Made by a program: the position numbers and the translations under genes. Source: Chitinophaga varians (GTDB lineage: Bacteria > Bacteroidota > Bacteroidia > Chitinophagales > Chitinophagaceae). Taken from it: a stretch of 64,000 bases of DNA. The notes under the pieces are model-generated. The model made no database searches. It worked only from the letters and a program-made list of their open reading frames with translations, and was not told where the DNA came from. Positions 63,526-64,000 of this stretch are shown piece by piece; the stretch's first letter is position 1; each line of letters starts with the position of its first letter. Where the stretch lies: positions 1 to 64,000 of the forward strand of contig NZ_JACVFB010000001.1 in assembly GCF_014529945.1 (NCBI RefSeq), written 5' to 3'.

Positions 63526-64000
63526 GTGGAAACGCAAACAAAAGCTACGAATAATATATCTACCATGCAGGAAACATCCGCGCCTAAAAAGCGCAGCAAA
63601 GGGTTCGTGATCGTACTGGCCGCTCTGGTACTGGGTGGCGGCGCGTTCGGTATCTCCAAATACATCCATAGTCTGCACCACGAAGAAACAGACAACGCGC
63701 AGATCGACGCGAATGTGAGCCCCGTCATTCCGAGAGTATCAGGTTTTGTGAAAGAAGTAAGAGTAAAAGATAACCAACACGTGAAAAAAGGCGATACCCT
63801 CGTGGTGCTCGACGACCGTGACCAGGCTATCAGAGTACAACAGGCGGAAAATGCCCTGGGTACCGCAAAAGCTAATCTGGGTGCTGCTGAAGCTACCACC
63901 AGCGCTGCGGAAACAGGCATCAGCACCGCACAGGCTAACGTCAGCACTATCGACGCACAGATCGAAGCCGCGAAGGTGAACATCTGGAGAGCCAATCAGG
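63526..64000 (+). CDS. HlyD/EmrA family periplasmic adaptor, 5' part only
   Basis: The frame opens with GTG at 63526 or ATG at 63565 and runs off the window. The visible 158 residues hold a basic tail (APKKRSKGFVIVLAALVLGG), one membrane helix, the adaptor motif ETDNAQIDANVSPVIPRVSG and the start of the biotinyl-lipoyl/helical hairpin (VRVKDNQHVKKGDTLVVLDD). EmrA-type adaptors link an inner-membrane MFS exporter to TolC. The exporter should follow just beyond the window. It is 25 bp after the tolC-like gene. Confidence 0.93.
   Translation, partial: METQTKATNNISTMQETSAPKKRSKGFVIVLAALVLGGGAFGISKYIHSLHHEETDNAQIDANVSPVIPRVSGFVKEVRVKDNQHVKKGDTLVVLDDRDQAIRVQQAENALGTAKANLGAAEATTSAAETGISTAQANVSTIDAQIEAAKVNIWRANQ

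Overview
The window looks like a chromosomal segment of a Bacteroidota member close to Chitinophaga. The evidence is a complete ECF sigma / FecR anti-sigma / SusC / SusD locus, DUF4974, DUF4251 and DUF4349 proteins, LytS/LytTR two-component genes, many AraC-type regulators, and promoters with the Bacteroidota -7 box TAnnTTTG. The assignment rests on gene families only. There is no rRNA, canonical tRNA, CRISPR array, recognisable transposase or phage gene.

Layout. Positions 1-7.4 kb hold a glycan-type uptake locus on the minus strand (sigma, FecR, SusC, SusD), flanked by pyrimidine-rich tandem repeats and short palindromes. From 7.5 to 17.7 kb come mixed singletons: a QueF-like gene with an internal stop, a cold-shock protein with a lysine-rich tail, an LpxL-type acyltransferase coupled to a tiny membrane protein, lipoproteins, a membrane-anchored patatin and a metallo-beta-lactamase fold protein. 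From 17.9 to 24 kb runs a rightward set: lgt, a CobW GTPase, xseA-xseB, a secreted unknown, and a LytS/LytTR pair. From 24 to 26.2 kb are an exported NUC1 nuclease and an outer-membrane barrel protein.

The most unusual locus is 26.5-29.0 kb. A 117-nt RNA that keeps the acceptor stem, D arm and T arm of a tRNA, but has about 63 nt in place of the 17-nt anticodon arm, lies 81 nt upstream of, and on the same strand as, a gene for a 742-residue protein. That protein has an N-terminal CxH...CxxC finger and a TerD-like C-terminal region. The pairing suggests a non-coding RNA and its protein partner.

From 29.8 to 36.5 kb is a four-gene minus-strand operon of a type best known from Planctomycetes (DUF1549/1553 cytochrome, DUF1501, sugar-isomerase-like TIM barrel, DUF2231-cytochrome-LRR), followed by an AraC regulator and a GH2 beta-galactosidase. 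A related pair (DUF1080-PA14 and a propeller-cytochrome protein) lies at 54.3-58.1 kb; together they suggest periplasmic oxidation and hydrolysis of glycosides. From 41 to 53.9 kb are housekeeping and accessory singletons: aldo/keto reductase, DNA polymerase IV, an orphan CdiI-like immunity protein, two DJ-1/PfpI proteins, an ABC exporter, a GNAT, a HAD phosphatase and a TlpA thioredoxin. The end (61.4-64 kb) is a TetR-TolC-EmrA efflux operon with two clear palindromic operators; the last gene runs off the window.

Intergenic space is rich in repeats: two copies of a roughly 110-120 bp inverted-repeat element (7412-7520 and 47864-47985), four copies of a GGGCT/AGCCC palindrome, and AT-rich degenerate repeats between several genes.
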